Both the position numbers and the translations under genes were made by a program. This document shows, piece by piece, positions 6,625 through 8,077 of a DNA stretch of 8,077 bases. Source of the DNA: Parvibaculum sp. (GTDB taxonomy: Bacteria; Pseudomonadota; Alphaproteobacteria; Parvibaculales; Parvibaculaceae); the NCBI GenBank assembly GCA_014359855.1, contig JACIYQ010000232.1:1-8077 (forward strand), given 5' to 3'. Each line of letters opens with the position of its first letter. The stretch's first letter is position 1. Under the pieces are notes generated by a model. That model saw only the letters and a list, made by a program, of their open reading frames with translations. It ran no database searches and was not told the DNA's origin.

Positions 6625-7194
6625 TTACTCCTTGCCGCCGTCTTTGCCGGATTGCCGGATACCTGCACCCAGAAGGAGCAATACGGCAATGGCTGCCGTG
6701 AAAATGACCGCCGTCTCGCCGAGCGTGTCGTATCCGCGATAGCTTGCGAGCACCGCCGTCACGATGTTGGGAACGCCGGTGTCGATCGGTGTGCGTTCGA
6801 TATAGGCGGGCGCGACATGCAGGTGGATCGGTGCGTCCGCGGATCCGAAGGCCGGCATGTCGAGCGTACCGTATATGAGAGCGGCACCTGCCACGAGGCA
6901 GACAAGGACAGGCAGGAAAACGGAATGCGCCGGCTTCTTCTCCTCGCGCACGGTCAGCGCGAGTGTGCCGAGCATCAGAACGGTCGATATGCCCGCGCCA
7001 ACGGCCGCTTCCGTGAATGCCACATCGACGGCATCGAGCGTTACGAAGAGGCTGGCCGAGAGCAGGCTGAAGACGCCTGCAAGCATCACCACCGCGAAAA
7101 GGTTCCGAAGGTGCATGATGGCAATGGCCGTTACCACCAGGAAAGTGAAAAGCAGAATGTCGATGATGGCGATACCGAGGAGATCGGCGCTCAT
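6625..7194 (-). CDS. Fused MbhD-MbhE-type subunit (MrpA C-terminal module as a separate protein)
   Basis: Encodes 189 residues. The N-terminal part (about 1-82) is the MbhD-like / DUF4040-type module, with DAVDVAFTEAAVGAGISTVL at 54-73 and a membrane Glu62. The C-terminal part (about 92-180) is MbhE-like, with a periplasmic-looking loop (about 111-140) and the motif SYRGYDTLGETAVIFTAAIA (151-170) containing Glu160. In canonical Mrp systems these two modules are the C-terminal extension of MrpA; in archaeal MBH they are the separate subunits MbhD and MbhE. Here they are fused to each other but detached from any NuoL-like domain. Conserved acidic residues in this region have been proposed to line the sodium path in Mrp and MBH. 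The ATG at 7194 overlaps the mnhG stop by 4 bases (ATGA). Its Shine-Dalgarno is weaker than elsewhere: the best candidate is AAGG 10 bases upstream, at the end of an A run. Confidence 0.93.
   Translation of the reverse strand: MSADLLGIAIIDILLFTFLVVTAIAIMHLRNLFAVVMLAGVFSLLSASLFVTLDAVDVAFTEAAVGAGISTVLMLGTLALTVREEKKPAHSVFLPVLVCLVAGAALIYGTLDMPAFGSADAPIHLHVAPAYIERTPIDTGVPNIVTAVLASYRGYDTLGETAVIFTAAIAVLLLLGAGIRQSGKDGGKE
6628..6633 (-). promoter_or_regulatory. Ribosome binding site supporting the GTG start of mnhB
   Basis: AAGGAG on the minus strand overlaps the last codons of the preceding gene (AAG GAG TAA) and lies 9 bases before the GTG at 6618. It is the reason to accept this non-ATG start. Confidence 0.7.
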
Positions 7195-7565
7195 GATTTC
7201 GCTGCCTTTTTTGCCGTTTCGCCGATGACTTCGGCGGCTTCGTTGCGGCGCAGGCGCACGGGTCTGATGCCGGCAATGAAAGCCGCGTTGGCGACCGCAT
7301 GGGTGGCGGTCGGGCTGGTGACGAAGAGGAAGAGGCTGATCAGAAGAAGCTTCACCGTCGCTTGCGTGAAACCGGCCTGGATCATCATGCCAATAAGCAT
7401 GAGCTCGGCGCCTACTGTGTCCACGATGCCCGCGGCGTGCAGCCGGGACCAGACGTCGGGCAGGCGGATCATGCCGAATGTCCCGATCAGCAGAAAGACG
7501 CCGCCGGCGGCGAAGGCGACTCCGCTCGCGATGTCGCGGAGAAGATCGACAGTGAAAAAGTCCAT
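7191..7565 (-). CDS. mnhG: Na+/H+ antiporter subunit G (MnhG/MrpG)
   Basis: Encodes 124 residues of the MrpG / PhaG / MbhC family, a small subunit with three hydrophobic helices (about 11-33, 48-64, 70-84). The family signature is GMIRLPDVWSRLHAAGIVDT at 31-50, and a second conserved stretch TSPTATHAVANAA lies at 83-95. A charged cytoplasmic-type tail ends in a Lys/Ala-rich stretch. The ATG at 7565 shares its A with the mnhF stop (TGATG), and GGAGGA (7572-7577) lies 6 bases upstream, so the start is secure. The gene ends in ATGA with the MbhDE-type gene. The tail codons contain the in-frame heptamer A AAA AAG at 7206-7212. Confidence 0.95.
   Translation of the reverse strand: MDFFTVDLLRDIASGVAFAAGGVFLLIGTFGMIRLPDVWSRLHAAGIVDTVGAELMLIGMMIQAGFTQATVKLLLISLFLFVTSPTATHAVANAAFIAGIRPVRLRRNEAAEVIGETAKKAAKS
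7206..7212 (-). other. Candidate -1 frameshift slippery heptamer at the end of mnhG
   Basis: On the minus strand the last mnhG codons read GCA AAA AAG GCA GCG AAA TCA TGA. This contains A AAA AAG in the phase required for simultaneous slippage, the same heptamer used in Escherichia coli dnaX. A -1 shift enters the frame of the MbhDE-type gene with no stop in between, giving a junction of AKKGSEIMSADLLG. A short stem CCGA/TCGG with a 5-base loop lies about 20 bases downstream, which is weak as a stimulator. The run may simply encode two Lys residues and supply AAGG as the Shine-Dalgarno of the next gene. Confidence 0.35.
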
Positions 7566-7852
7566 CAGCGGTCCTCCACGTCTACGGTCGCGCGGCCCAG
7601 TGCGCGATAGCGGAAGAATTTCAGGATGGCGATCGTGCTCACGAAGTTAATGAGCGCATAAAGCATGGCGATGTCGAGGAAGTCGGGCCTGCCGGTAATG
7701 AATCCAAGGATGCTCAGCAGCAGTACGGTCAACGTGCCGAAAGTGTTGACTGCTAGTACGCGATCGTAAAGCGTCGGTCCCGCAAAGAGCCGGATCAAGA
7801 CGAGCAGAATGGCAACGAAAATCGCTGCGGTGGCGGCAAGAAACAGGGTCAT
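7565..7852 (-). CDS. mnhF: Na+/H+ antiporter subunit F (MnhF/MrpF)
   Basis: Encodes 95 residues with three hydrophobic helices (about 3-23, 36-53, 59-80), the normal size for MrpF / PhaF / MbhB. The hallmark is GPTLYDRVLAVNTFGT at 25-40, whose Asp30 corresponds by eye to the conserved acidic residue of the family, and FLDIAMLYALINFVSTIAIL (58-77) forms the last helix with Asp60. The ATG at 7852 follows the mnhE stop by one base (TGA A ATG) and has GAGG about 10 bases upstream. The gene ends in a TGATG overlap with mnhG. Confidence 0.95.
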   Translation of the reverse strand: MTLFLAATAAIFVAILLVLIRLFAGPTLYDRVLAVNTFGTLTVLLLSILGFITGRPDFLDIAMLYALINFVSTIAILKFFRYRALGRATVDVEDR

Positions 7853-7853
7853 T

Positions 7854-8077
7854 TCAGCGAACCTCGACGGCTGAGACGCGCTTGTCCATCTCCGCGAACC
7901 CCTCGGGTGCGGCGAAGTCTTCGGTCAGGGCATGAACAAGAAAGCGGCCGCCGCCCGCCTCCACGGTCACCGTGCCGGGCGTGAGTGTTATCGAGTTGGC
8001 GAAAATGACATGACCCATTTCGGTCTTCTGCGAACAGGGGATGGCAACCAGTTGCTGGGCGATCGGCATTTCCCGGG
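7854..8077 (-). CDS. mnhE: Na+/H+ antiporter subunit E (MnhE/MrpE), C-terminal part only
   Basis: The frame is open to the right edge, so only about the last 73 residues are in the window. The family is normally about 150-170 residues, so the N-terminal membrane helices lie outside. The visible part begins before an internal Met at 8069 (preceded by Arg-Glu in frame), so that Met is not the start. The diagnostic stretch is FANSITLTPGTVTVEAGGGR followed by FLVHAL, the conserved C-terminal domain of MrpE, which faces the cytoplasm. This subunit corresponds to MbhA in archaeal MBH. It is the most upstream gene seen here, so the promoter of the cluster must lie beyond the right edge. Confidence 0.92.
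   Translation of the reverse strand, partial: REMPIAQQLVAIPCSQKTEMGHVIFANSITLTPGTVTVEAGGGRFLVHALTEDFAAPEGFAEMDKRVSAVEVR

Noticed and set aside
6211..7650. Long plus-strand open frame of 479 codons antisense to mnhB, the MbhDE-type gene and mnhG
   Set aside because: The translation is rich in His, Arg, Asp and Glu with no recognisable domain, as expected for the strand opposite hydrophobic membrane protein genes. It spans three well-supported genes on the other strand.
1..8077. Hydrogenase, formate dehydrogenase or complex I redox subunits; CRISPR arrays; insertion sequences; tRNA genes
   Set aside because: I looked for cysteine-rich iron-sulfur motifs, NuoB/C/D/H/I-like sequence, regularly spaced repeats, inverted-repeat ends and tRNA-like folds and saw none. 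The window is filled by the genes listed.

Overview
The window is a tightly packed gene cluster, all on the minus strand, and should be read from the right edge to the left. It encodes an Mrp-type (Mnh/Pha-type) multisubunit monovalent cation/proton antiporter of the complex I / membrane-bound hydrogenase (MBH) superfamily, followed by a CoxG-like membrane-anchored SRPBCC protein. The base composition is clearly G+C rich, Shine-Dalgarno sequences are strong, and the protein sequences look proteobacterial. An alphaproteobacterium is my best guess, but this is an impression and not a proof.

Order along the minus strand: mnhE (C-terminal part only, cut by the right edge), mnhF, mnhG, a fused MbhD-MbhE-type subunit (the part normally found at the C-terminus of MrpA), mnhB, mnhC, mnhD, a second MnhD/NuoL-type subunit with a NuoL/MrpA-like signature, a small two-helix membrane protein of no named family that I recognise, a third MnhD-type subunit with a C-terminal extension, and finally coxG (3' end cut by the left edge). 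Adjacent antiporter genes overlap or are separated by at most 6 bases, so this is almost certainly one transcript with translational coupling. Its promoter lies beyond the right edge. The only real spacer is the 57 bases before coxG. It holds a good ribosome binding site and no convincing terminator.

The first eight modules (E-F-G-D/E-B-C-D) follow the subunit order mbhA to mbhH of archaeal MBH rather than the textbook Mrp order, which begins with a full-length MrpA. There is no full-length MrpA here. Instead the NuoL-like part is supplied as separate MnhD-family proteins, giving three antiporter-like subunits in total. Each keeps the membrane Glu and the chain of membrane Lys/His residues expected of proton or sodium channels. 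No hydrogenase, quinone-reductase or other redox subunit (NuoB, C, D, H or I type) is visible, so the sequence supports an ion antiporter driven by the proton gradient. A redox partner outside the window is possible.

Points worth a second look are the three-antiporter architecture with MBH-like order, the small overlapping membrane gene, the C-terminal extension of the third antiporter subunit, an in-frame A AAA AAG slippery heptamer at the mnhG/MbhDE junction that would fuse the two products by -1 frameshifting, and coxG as the downstream neighbour.
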